Source: Streptomyces sp. V3I7
Lineage (GTDB): Bacteria; Actinomycetota; Actinomycetes; Streptomycetales; Streptomycetaceae
Length of the DNA stretch: 64,000 nucleotides
Assembly: GCF_030817495.1 (NCBI RefSeq)
Contig: NZ_JAUSZK010000001.1
Span: 1,715,001-1,779,000, forward strand
Direction of reading: 5' to 3'
This document shows, piece after piece, positions 19,171 to 26,088 of the stretch (its first letter is position 1; each line of letters begins with the position of its first letter). The position numbers and the translations under genes are program-made. The notes below the pieces were generated by a model. The model searched no databases. It had not been told where the DNA came from and saw only the letters and a list, made by a program, of their open reading frames with translations.

Positions 19171-19665
19171 ATGACGCACGAGGCGCACGCACACGCACAC
19201 CACACCCATGAGCACGGCCACGCGCCAACGGCCACGTGGTCCATGGCCGCGCAGGCCACCCTGCACTGCCTCACCGGCTGTGCCATCGGCGAGGTGCTCG
19301 GCATGGTCGTCGGCACGGCGTTCGACTGGGGCAATCTGCCGACGATGGTCCTGGCGATCGCGCTGGCGTTCCTCTTCGGTTACGCGCTCACGCTGCGCGG
19401 GGTGCTGCGGGCGGGCGTCGGTCTGCGCACCGCCGTGCGCGTGGCGCTGGCCGCGGACACGCTGTCGATCGCCGTGATGGAGCTGATCGACAACGGCGTG
19501 ATCGCGCTCTGGCCGGGCGCGATGGACGCCCACCTGGGCGACCTGCTCTTCTGGACCGCGCTGGCGATCTCGCTAGTGGCGGCCTTCGTGGTCACGACGC
19601 CCGTCAACAAGTGGACGATCGGCCGCGGCAGGGGCCATGCGGTGGTGCACCGGTACCACCACTGA
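19171..19665 (+). CDS. His-rich DUF4396 membrane protein, possibly copper-regulated
   Basis: A 164-residue protein with a strong GGAGG site. The first 19 residues are a metal-ligand-like tail, HEAHAHAHHTHEHGHAPT, with His at almost every second place. Four transmembrane helices follow (about 28-50, 52-75, 90-115, 125-148) containing HCLTGCAIGEVLGM, a His/Cys cluster inside helix 1, and MELIDN in helix 3, both characteristic of DUF4396. A His-Tyr-His-His end closes the protein. A CsoR-like palindrome precedes it. Together these suggest handling of Cu(I) or another soft metal, but the family has no demonstrated transport activity that I can cite. Confidence 0.88.
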   Translation: MTHEAHAHAHHTHEHGHAPTATWSMAAQATLHCLTGCAIGEVLGMVVGTAFDWGNLPTMVLAIALAFLFGYALTLRGVLRAGVGLRTAVRVALAADTLSIAVMELIDNGVIALWPGAMDAHLGDLLFWTALAISLVAAFVVTTPVNKWTIGRGRGHAVVHRYHH

Positions 19666-19689
19666 CCGGCGCCGGCCGGGAGGAGAGCG

Positions 19690-20331
19690 TCAGAGCTCGG
19701 GGCCGTCCCCGGGCTCCTCCTGGTAGGAGTAGCGCTGTTCCTTCCAGGGGTCGCCGAGGTTGTGGTAGCCGCGCTCCTCCCAGAAGCCACGGCGGTCCTC
19801 GGTCATGTACTCGACGCCGCGGACCCACTTGGGCCCCTTCCAGGCGTACAGGTGCGGGACGACGAGGCGGACCGGGAAGCCGTGCTCGGCGGTGAGGAGT
19901 TCGCCGTCCTTGTGGGTCGCGAAGATCGTGCCCTCGGCGGCGAAGTCCGACAGGCGGAGGTTCGCGCTGAAGCCGTACTCCGCCCAGACCATCACATGGG
20001 TGACGCCGGAGGCGGGCGGCGCCGCCTTCAGGATCGCGCTCGCCGGGACGCCGCCCCATTCGGCGCCGAGCATGCTGAACTTGGTCACGCAGTGGAGGTC
20101 GGCGACGACGCTGGTGTACGGCAGGCCCGTGAACTCCTCATGGGTCCAGCAGCGCTTGTCGCCGTCGGCGGTGGCCCCGAAGACCCTGAACTCCCAGCGC
20201 TCGGGGCGGAACTTGGGCACCGGGCCGTAGTGCATGACCGGCCAGCCGCGCTGGAGCCGCTGCCCCGGCGGAAGCTCGGACCGTACGCCCTCTCCGAATT
20301 CTCCAGATTCGTGCTCCACCGGCTGCCCCAT
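19690..20331 (-). CDS. Sulfite-oxidase-like molybdopterin oxidoreductase
   Basis: A 213-residue single-domain protein of the sulfite oxidase/YedY fold. The Mo-ligating cysteine lies in VVADLHCVTKFSML, preceded by WTHEEFTGLPYT, and the pterin-contact region YGFSANLRLSDFA and HGFPVRLVVPHLYAWKGPKW is present. There is no signal peptide, no TAT motif, no haem domain and no dimerisation domain, so it is a soluble, short form of unknown substrate. The start ATG lies 175 bp from divergent bfr; a 15-bp palindrome at 20410 lies in between and may control either gene. Confidence 0.92.
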   Translation of the reverse strand: MGQPVEHESGEFGEGVRSELPPGQRLQRGWPVMHYGPVPKFRPERWEFRVFGATADGDKRCWTHEEFTGLPYTSVVADLHCVTKFSMLGAEWGGVPASAILKAAPPASGVTHVMVWAEYGFSANLRLSDFAAEGTIFATHKDGELLTAEHGFPVRLVVPHLYAWKGPKWVRGVEYMTEDRRGFWEERGYHNLGDPWKEQRYSYQEEPGDGPEL

Positions 20332-20409
20332 GGTTCCATCCTGACAGACGCGGAGCAGTGCGTTTGACCAGGTGTCCCCCGAAGCGGACAACTGATGACA
20401 AGCGTGGAT

Positions 20410-20424
20410 GTACTTACTAAGTAC
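20410..20424. promoter_or_regulatory. 15-bp palindrome in divergent promoter
   Basis: GTACTTACTAAGTAC is a perfect inverted repeat of 7 bp around one central base, followed by a further half-like GCACTTACT. It lies between the divergent sulfite-oxidase-like gene and bfr. TACT-N5-AGTA resembles operators of HxlR/YodB-type redox regulators and some MarR proteins; the regulator is not encoded here. Confidence 0.5.
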
Positions 20425-20506
20425 GCACTTACTGGACGATCTTTGGCACCCGGTGCAATCATGCGCCCGCAACCTCCCCATCCCCCATGCGGAAGGAGCC
20501 TCTGCG

Positions 20507-20986
20507 ATGCAGGGCGACCCCGAGGTCCTGGAATTCCTGAACGAGCAGCTCACCGGCGAGCTCACCGCCATCAACCAGTACTTCCTGCACGCCAAGATGC
20601 AGGAGAACTTCGGCTGGACGAAGCTCGCGAAGTACACGCGGCACGAGTCGTTCGACGAGATGAAGCACGCCGAGGTGCTGACCGACCGGATCCTGTTCCT
20701 GGAGGGGCTGCCCAACTACCAGCGGCTGTTCCATGTGCGGGTGGGTCAGACCGTCAAGGAGATGTTCGAGGCGGACCGGCAGATCGAGGTGGAGGCGATC
20801 GACCGGCTGACGCGCGGCGCGAAGGTGATGCGCGAGAAGGGCGATCTCACATCCGCGAACATCTTCGAGGACATCCTCGCCGACGAGGAGCACCACATCG
20901 ACTACCTGGACACCCAGCTGGAACTGGTGAACAAGCTCGGGGAGGCGCTCTACCTCGCGCAGCTCATCGAGCAGCCGGACAGCTGA
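20507..20986 (+). CDS. bfr: Bacterioferritin
   Basis: A 159-residue iron-storage protein, 24 copies of which form a haem-containing shell. All ferroxidase ligands are at canonical positions: E18, E51, H54, E94, E127 and H130; the haem ligand M52 is present, separating it from plain ferritins. The ATG follows GGAAGGAG. The partner Bfd, which releases iron, is encoded 1.2 kb downstream on the opposite strand; an IS element has entered the gap. No iron box is apparent in the bfr promoter, in line with bacterioferritins being induced rather than repressed under iron excess. Confidence 0.97.
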   Translation: MQGDPEVLEFLNEQLTGELTAINQYFLHAKMQENFGWTKLAKYTRHESFDEMKHAEVLTDRILFLEGLPNYQRLFHVRVGQTVKEMFEADRQIEVEAIDRLTRGAKVMREKGDLTSANIFEDILADEEHHIDYLDTQLELVNKLGEALYLAQLIEQPDS

Positions 20987-21010
20987 ACCGGCTCCGCACG
21001 AGGAGACTAG

Positions 21011-22064
21011 GTGTATTGATCACGAGCGTTGTTGACACTCGCTGGGCTTGATCATGGCGAAGACCTCCGGTGTGGTGGAGCTGTCTAGGACTGCACCGCA
21101 CGGAGGTCTTCGTGTCCCACCGTAATGCCCGGCTGACCGTTCACGGCAGGCGGCTTCTCGTTGAACGTGTCTGCGCAGGTCGCCCCGTTGCGCATGTCGC
21201 GGCGGAGATGGGCATCTCGCGGGCCACGGCTCACAAGTGGGTCCGCCGCTGGCGGGCAGAGGGCGAGTCGGGCCTGCACGACCGTTCCAGCAGGCCGCGG
21301 ACGACACCCCACCGCACGCCCGCGATGGTGGAGGCCCACGTGTGCCAACTGCGTCAGGCCCGCAAGCTCGGCCCGGCCCGCATCGGCCCCGTCCTGGGCA
21401 TGCCCGCCTCGACCGTGCACCGCATCCTGGTCCGCCATGGCCTGAATCGCCTGGCCCATCTTGACCGGCCCACGGGTGAGGTCATCCGCCGCTACGAACG
21501 CGACCGCCCCGGCGAGCTCGTCCACGTCGACGTCAAGAAACTCGGCCGGATCCCGGACGGCGGCGGTCACAAGGTCCTGGGCCGCCAGGCAGGCCGTGCC
21601 CGACGCAGCAGCATGGGCTTCGACTACGTCCACTCCGCCGTCGACGACCACAGCCGTCTCGCCTACAGCGAGATCCACCCGGACGAGAAGGCCGACACCT
21701 GCGCAGGCTTCCTCCGCCGGGCCGCAGCCTTCTTCGCCACCTGCGGCATCGAGCACATCGAACGCGTTCTGACCGACAACGCCTGGCCCTACCGCAAAAG
21801 CTTCGCCTGGCGGCAAGCCCTGGCCGACCTCGGTGCGGCCGGCAAGCTCACCCGCATCTACCGGCCGCAGACCAACGGCAAGGTCGAACGCTTCAACCGC
21901 ACACTGCTCGACGAATGGGCCTACCTGCGGCCCTACACCAGCAACACCGAACGCGCCGAAGCCCTGCCAGACTTCCTCCACACCTACAACCACCACCGCT
22001 GCCACACCGCACTCGGCGGCCACCCACCGATCAATCGTGTGAACAATGCTGCGGGTCAATACAA
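21011..22064 (+). mobile_element. IS481-family insertion sequence
   Basis: A ~1054-bp element flanked by direct CTAG copies (21007-21010 and 22065-22068), the preferred target of IS481 elements. Terminal inverted repeats can be traced for about 31 bp: left TGTATTGATCACGAGCGTTG, right (reverse complement) TGTATTGACCCGCAGCATTG, continuing TTGACAC/TTCACAC. One transposase gene fills it. Ends, target site and gene are all intact, so it may be active or recent. Confidence 0.9.
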
Positions 22065-22068
22065 CTAG
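21112..22068 (+). CDS. IS481-family transposase
   Basis: A 318-residue DDE transposase from GTG with CGGAGG upstream. The N-terminal half is helix-turn-helix (VAAEMGISRATAHKWVRRWR; second HTH with LGMPASTVHRIL). The RNase H-like core has the first Asp in GELVHVDVKKLG, the second in RVLTDNAWPYRK and the Glu in NGKVERFNRTLLDEW, with the usual HTALGGHPPINR near the end. The terminal codons are Tyr-Asn, and the TAG stop belongs to the duplicated CTAG target rather than to the element itself. Confidence 0.95.
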   Translation: MSHRNARLTVHGRRLLVERVCAGRPVAHVAAEMGISRATAHKWVRRWRAEGESGLHDRSSRPRTTPHRTPAMVEAHVCQLRQARKLGPARIGPVLGMPASTVHRILVRHGLNRLAHLDRPTGEVIRRYERDRPGELVHVDVKKLGRIPDGGGHKVLGRQAGRARRSSMGFDYVHSAVDDHSRLAYSEIHPDEKADTCAGFLRRAAAFFATCGIEHIERVLTDNAWPYRKSFAWRQALADLGAAGKLTRIYRPQTNGKVERFNRTLLDEWAYLRPYTSNTERAEALPDFLHTYNHHRCHTALGGHPPINRVNNAAGQYN

Positions 22069-22152
22069 GGCCTGTCGTTTGGATCATCCCGGCGTCGCGG
22101 ACGGTCGAGAAGTACCGCACCTCACAGCCGGCCTGATCCAAACGACAGACCC
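22068..22152. mobile_element. 85-bp MITE-like element
   Basis: The 85 bp are bounded by 19-bp inverted repeats with one mismatch: left GGGCCTGTCGTTTGGATCA, right (reverse complement) GGGTCTGTCGTTTGGATCA. CTA triplets flank both sides (22065-22067 and 22153-22155), as expected for a 3-bp target duplication of IS5-type elements. There is no coding capacity, so it would need a transposase in trans. The IS481 element has inserted at the CTAG formed at its left junction. Confidence 0.75.
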
Positions 22153-22395
22153 CTAGGCCGCTTCCGGGAACGCGGGTGCGGACGGGAGGTCGGAGAGTAC
22201 CGGCCTGCCCTGGTCGGCCAGCTCGCGGCGCGGGCAGGCGCCCCGGCCGAGGATCGCCTGGATGCGGCGTACGCACGACCCGCAGTCCGTGCCCGCCTTG
22301 CAGGCGGAGGCGATCTGGCGCGGGGTGCAGGCGCCGCCCTCCGCGTGCTGCTTCACCTGTTGCTCTGTGATGCCGAAGCAACTGCAGACGAACAC
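22153..22395 (-). CDS. bfd: Bacterioferritin-associated ferredoxin
   Basis: An 80-residue [2Fe-2S] protein that passes electrons to bacterioferritin haem to release stored iron. The four cluster cysteines follow the BFD pattern: FVCSCFGIT at the start and CKAGTDCGSCVRR in the middle. The start is GTG with GGAGGTGG. Length exceeds the ~64-residue E. coli protein by a Pro/Ala-rich tail. Its TAG stop is the CTA copy at the MITE border. A DtxR-type iron box upstream predicts induction under iron starvation. Confidence 0.93.
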   Translation of the reverse strand: MFVCSCFGITEQQVKQHAEGGACTPRQIASACKAGTDCGSCVRRIQAILGRGACPRRELADQGRPVLSDLPSAPAFPEAA

Positions 22396-22448
22396 GCGGA
22401 TCCACCTCCAGCCGGGGATTGAAAGGTCATGCCGCCCCGATTGATCGG

Positions 22449-22467
22449 TGAGGCAAACCTAACCTTA
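22449..22467 (-). promoter_or_regulatory. Iron box (DtxR/IdeR/DmdR site) of bfd
   Basis: On the minus strand TAAGGTTAGGTTTGCCTCA matches the 19-bp consensus TTAGGTTAGGCTAACCTAA at 14 positions, including the whole left arm core AGGTTAGG. It lies 54 bp ahead of the bfd start codon. Iron-loaded DmdR should repress bfd here. Confidence 0.8.
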
Positions 22468-22495
22468 CCCGCGATGCGGGTACGGAGAAAGCGAT

Positions 22496-22525
22496 GGGGC
22501 GCGGATCGTCTGTGATCCGCGCCCC
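22496..22525. terminator. Hairpin terminator after DAHP synthase gene
   Basis: A perfect 12-bp stem (GGGGCGCGGATC / GATCCGCGCCCC) with a 6-nt loop lies 28 bp beyond the stop codon of the DAHP synthase gene, separating it from the bfd promoter. Confidence 0.85.
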
Positions 22526-22553
22526 ACTCACGCCTCGGTCAGAGGCCGGAACC

Positions 22554-23906
22554 TCACTGGTCCCGGTACATCTCCGCCACGAGGAACGCCAGGTCGAGCG
22601 ACTGGCTGCGGTTCAGCCGCGGGTCGCAGGCCGTCTCGTAGCGCTGGTGCAGGTCGTCGACGAAGATCTCGTCGCCGCCGCCCACGCACTCGGTGACGTC
22701 GTCGCCGGTGAGCTCCACGTGGATGCCGCCCGGGTGCGTGCCGAGCTCCTTGTGGACCTCGAAGAAGCCCTTCACCTCGTCGAGCACGTCGTCGAAGCGG
22801 CGGGTCTTGTGGCCGGAGGCCGCCTCGAAGGTGTTGCCGTGCATCGGGTCGGTCACCCAGGCCACCGTCGCGCCGGACGCCGTGACCTTCTCGACCAGCT
22901 CGGGGAGCCTGTCGCGGATCTTGTCGGCGCCCATACGGACGATGAAGGTCAGCCGGCCCGGCTCGCGGTCGGGGTCGAGGCGCTCGATGTACTGCAGCGC
23001 CTCCTCGGCCGTGGTCGTCGGGCCGAGCTTGATGCCGACCGGGTTGCTGATCCTCGAGGCGAACTCGATGTGCGCGCCGTCCAGCTGCCGGGTGCGCTCA
23101 CCGATCCACACCATGTGCCCGGAGACGTCGTACAGCTTGCCGGTGCGCGAGTCGATCCGGGTCAGGGCGGTCTCGTAGTCCATCAGCAGCGCCTCGTGCG
23201 AGGCGTAGAACTCGACCGTCTTGAACTCCTCGGGCTCCGCGCCGCAGGCCCGCATGAAGTTCAGCGCGTTGTCGATCTCGCGGGCGAGCTGCTCGTAGCG
23301 CTGGCCCGAGGGGGACGACTTCACGAAGTCCTGGTTCCAGGCGTGCACCTGGCGCAGGTCGGCGTAGCCGCCGGTGGTGAAGGCGCGCACCAGGTTCAGC
23401 GTCGAGGCGGAGGCGTGGTACATCCGCTTCAGCCGCTCGGGGTCCGGGACGCGGGCGGCCTCGGTGAACTCGAAGCCGTTGACGGAGTCGCCGCGGTAGG
23501 TCGGCAGGGTCACGCCGTCGCGGGTCTCGGTCGGCTTGGAGCGCGGCTTGGAGTACTGGCCGGCGATCCGGCCCACCTTCACCACGGGCACGGACGCGGC
23601 GTAAGTGAGCACGGCGCCCATCTGCAGCAACGTCTTCAACTTGGCCCGAATCTGCTCGGCGCCCACAGCGTCGAAGGACTCCGCGCAGTCGCCGCCCTGG
23701 AGCAGGAACGCCTCCCCCTTGGCCACAGCCGCCATACGGGCACGCAGCTGGTCGCACTCGCCCGCGAAGACGAGCGGCGGATACGACTCGAGGTCCGCGA
23801 TCACTGCGCGCAGAGCCTCGGGGTCGGGGTACTCGGGCTGCTGCGCCGCGGGCAGGTCTCGCCAGGTGTTGCCAGCGTGGGAGCTGGTCTTAGCGTTCAC
23901 GGTCAC
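22554..23906 (-). CDS. aroH: Class II 3-deoxy-7-phosphoheptulonate synthase (DAHP synthase)
   Basis: A 450-residue enzyme for the first shikimate-pathway step, joining PEP and erythrose 4-phosphate. It is the plant/actinobacterial class II type: AGECDQLRARMA, FLLQGGDCAESFD, KVGRIAGQYSKPRS with the metal/substrate residues, the later HMVWIGERTRQLD, NPVGIKLGPTT and WVTDPMHGNTFEA, HVELTGDDVTECVGG are all present. Start GTG at 23906. It is divergent from the trp leader and fused TrpEG, so two aromatic-pathway genes share a 100-bp promoter region. The symbol aroH follows actinobacterial usage; aroG is an alternative name. Confidence 0.95.
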   Translation of the reverse strand: MTVNAKTSSHAGNTWRDLPAAQQPEYPDPEALRAVIADLESYPPLVFAGECDQLRARMAAVAKGEAFLLQGGDCAESFDAVGAEQIRAKLKTLLQMGAVLTYAASVPVVKVGRIAGQYSKPRSKPTETRDGVTLPTYRGDSVNGFEFTEAARVPDPERLKRMYHASASTLNLVRAFTTGGYADLRQVHAWNQDFVKSSPSGQRYEQLAREIDNALNFMRACGAEPEEFKTVEFYASHEALLMDYETALTRIDSRTGKLYDVSGHMVWIGERTRQLDGAHIEFASRISNPVGIKLGPTTTAEEALQYIERLDPDREPGRLTFIVRMGADKIRDRLPELVEKVTASGATVAWVTDPMHGNTFEAASGHKTRRFDDVLDEVKGFFEVHKELGTHPGGIHVELTGDDVTECVGGGDEIFVDDLHQRYETACDPRLNRSQSLDLAFLVAEMYRDQ

Positions 23907-24006
23907 GCGCTCAACATTACGGGGTGATGTCACGTGATCCCGTCCGCGCCCAGCAAATGAGACACGGCGTACGCAGTGCGGACATGCATGCGATAGGGTC
24001 CGACGC

Positions 24007-24063
24007 ATGTTCGCGCTTTCGATCCAGAACTGGTGGTGGACCGCTCATCCGGCGGCCCACTGA
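24007..24063 (+). CDS. trpL: trp leader peptide
   Basis: An 18-codon frame encodes MFALSIQNWWWTAHPAAH and stops at TGA 24061. Three consecutive tryptophan codons (24031-24039) are the signature of a ribosome-stalling leader. A strong hairpin follows 23 bp after the stop codon and the anthranilate synthase gene starts 95 bp after it. Too short for usual gene finders. Confidence 0.92.
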   Translation: MFALSIQNWWWTAHPAAH

Positions 24064-24085
24064 CTGCGCGTACCCACAGACTTCG

Positions 24086-24111
24086 CGAAGGCCGCCCGAG
24101 GGCGGCCTTCG
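24086..24111 (+). terminator. trp attenuator hairpin
   Basis: CGAAGGCCGCC pairs perfectly with GGCGGCCTTCG (11 bp, 4-nt loop CGAG), followed by GCGTTTCC. Placed between the Trp-rich leader peptide and trpE it should end transcription when Trp-tRNA is plentiful. The competing antiterminator pairing was not resolved. Confidence 0.85.
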
Positions 24112-24158
24112 GCGTTTCCGGGCCGCCCCTCTCCCACCCGAGAAGGATCACGGACCCC

Positions 24159-26072
24159 ATGGACCTGCTGGACCTGCTGCACGACCCACGCCCCTTCGCC
24201 CTGCTCCGCCGCCGCTCCCCCGGGCGCGACGGGGACACGGTGGAGGTGCTCGTCGGGCCGGTGACCACCCGCGAGCGGCTCGCCGACCTCCCGGAGGAGG
24301 GCCTCGCACTCGTCCCGTTCCGGCAGATCCGCGAGCGCGGCTTCGACGTCCGCGACGACGGGACCCCGCTGGCGGTGCTCACGCCCGAGGAGTCGTACGA
24401 GATCCCGCTGTCCGAGGCGCTGGAGCAGCTCCCCGCGCACGACGTCCGTGTCCGGGGCGGCGGCTTCGACGTCGATGACGAGGAGTACGGCGAGATCGTC
24501 GGGCGGGTGCTGCGCGAGGAGATCGGGCGGGGCGAGGGCGCGAACTTCGTGATCCGGCGGACGTACGAGGGTGAGGTCCCGGGGTTCGGGCGCGCCGACG
24601 CGCTGGCGCTGTTCCGGCGGCTCCTCGAGGGCGAGCGCGGCGCGTACTGGACGTTCGTCGTGCACACCGGGGAGCGGACGCTGGTCGGGGCGAGCCCGGA
24701 GGTGCATGTCCGCATGTCGAATGGAAGGGGCGAGCGCGAAGCGCTCCCGGCTGAGGGCGGTGGTGGGAGACGGGCGGGCGGGACGGTCGTGATGAACCCG
24801 ATCAGCGGGACGTACCGCTACCCGGCCGAAGGGCCGACGCCCGAGCACCTGCTGGACTTCCTCGCCGACGGCAAGGAGATCGAGGAGCTGTCGATGGTCG
24901 TCGACGAGGAGCTCAAGATGATGTGCACCGTCGGCGACATGGGCGGGGTGGTGGTCGGCCCGCGCCTGAAGGAGATGGCGCACCTCGCGCACACCGAGTA
25001 CGAGCTGCGCGGGAGGTCCTCGCTGGACGTGCGCGAGGTGCTGCGGGAGACCATGTTCGCCGCCACGGTCACCGGGTCCCCGGTGCAGAACGCCTGCCGG
25101 GTGATCGAGCGGCACGAGAGCGGCGGGCGCGGCTACTACGCCGGGGCGCTGGCGCTGCTCGGCCGGGACTCCGGGGGCGCCCGGACGCTCGACTCCCCCA
25201 TCCTCATCCGCACCGCCGACATCGACGCGGCCGGGCGGCTGCGGGTCGGGGTGGGCGCGACGCTCGTCCGCGGCTCGGACCCGGCGAGCGAGGTGGCGGA
25301 GACGCACGCGAAGGCGGCGGGGGTGCTGGCGGCGCTCGGCGTAGGGCCGTCGCGTCCGCGCGCGGAGCGGGCCCGGCCCCGGCTGGCCGACGACCCGCGG
25401 GTGCGGGCGGCGCTGGACGGGCGGCGGTCCTCGCTGGCGCCGTTCTGGCTGCGGATGCGGGAGCAGGCGCCGTCCCTCGGGGAGCACGCGCTGGTCGTCG
25501 ACGCGGAGGACACCTTCACCGCGATGCTGGCGCATGTGCTGCGCGCGTCCGGCCTGGACGTGACCGTGCGACGGTACGACGAGCCGGGACTGCGGGAGGC
25601 GGTGCTCGCGCACGAGGGTCCGGTGGTGCTCGGCCCGGGCCCGGGGGACTCCTCGGATCCTGCCGACCCGAAGATGCGGTTCCTGCGGGAGCTGACCGCC
25701 GACGTGCTGCGCGAGCACCGGCACGGCGTGCTCGGGGTGTGCCTCGGGCACGAGCTGATCGCGGCGGAGCTGGGGCTGGAGATCGTCCGCAAGGAGGTGC
25801 CGTACCAGGGTGCGCAGACGGAGATCGACCTGTTCGGCAGGATCGAGACCGTCGGCTTCTACAACAGCTTCACGGCCCGCTGCGAGGACGAGGCTCAGGC
25901 GGAACTGGCAGCCCAGGGCATCGAGGTGAGCCGGGCCGCGAACGGTGAGGTGCACGCGATCCGGGGCCAGGGGTTCGCCGGGGTCCAGTTCCACCCGGAG
26001 TCGGTTCTGACCCTCGACGGGGTCTCGGTCGTGCGGGAACTGGTGGGGCAGCCGCGCCGCACGACCGTGTAG
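24159..26072 (+). CDS. trpE: Fused anthranilate synthase TrpE-TrpG
   Basis: A 637-residue protein combining both anthranilate synthase subunits. Residues 1-420 are the chorismate-binding part (VMNPISGTYRYPAEG, ELSMVVDEELKMM, VTGSPVQNACRVIE, GARTLDSPILIRTADI). Residues ~440-637 are a class I glutamine amidotransferase with VLGPGPGDSSD, the nucleophile in GVCLGHELIA, and the His/Glu pair in VQFHPESV. This order resembles PhzE-type and some actinobacterial and rhizobial enzymes. An extra ~20 residues rich in Gly/Arg/Glu (about 188-208) interrupt the usual run from HVRM to GTVVMNP. Leader and attenuator indicate tryptophan control, favouring a primary-metabolism role. Confidence 0.93.
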   Translation: MDLLDLLHDPRPFALLRRRSPGRDGDTVEVLVGPVTTRERLADLPEEGLALVPFRQIRERGFDVRDDGTPLAVLTPEESYEIPLSEALEQLPAHDVRVRGGGFDVDDEEYGEIVGRVLREEIGRGEGANFVIRRTYEGEVPGFGRADALALFRRLLEGERGAYWTFVVHTGERTLVGASPEVHVRMSNGRGEREALPAEGGGGRRAGGTVVMNPISGTYRYPAEGPTPEHLLDFLADGKEIEELSMVVDEELKMMCTVGDMGGVVVGPRLKEMAHLAHTEYELRGRSSLDVREVLRETMFAATVTGSPVQNACRVIERHESGGRGYYAGALALLGRDSGGARTLDSPILIRTADIDAAGRLRVGVGATLVRGSDPASEVAETHAKAAGVLAALGVGPSRPRAERARPRLADDPRVRAALDGRRSSLAPFWLRMREQAPSLGEHALVVDAEDTFTAMLAHVLRASGLDVTVRRYDEPGLREAVLAHEGPVVLGPGPGDSSDPADPKMRFLRELTADVLREHRHGVLGVCLGHELIAAELGLEIVRKEVPYQGAQTEIDLFGRIETVGFYNSFTARCEDEAQAELAAQGIEVSRAANGEVHAIRGQGFAGVQFHPESVLTLDGVSVVRELVGQPRRTTV

Positions 26073-26088
26073 CGTCCGGGGGCTTTCG

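Noticed and set aside
24045-25994. 649-codon open frame on the minus strand
   Set aside because: Complement of trpE; no conserved motif.
24159-26072. Phenazine cluster marked by a PhzE-like enzyme
   Set aside because: No phzA-G genes are present, and the Trp leader and attenuator indicate tryptophan biosynthesis.
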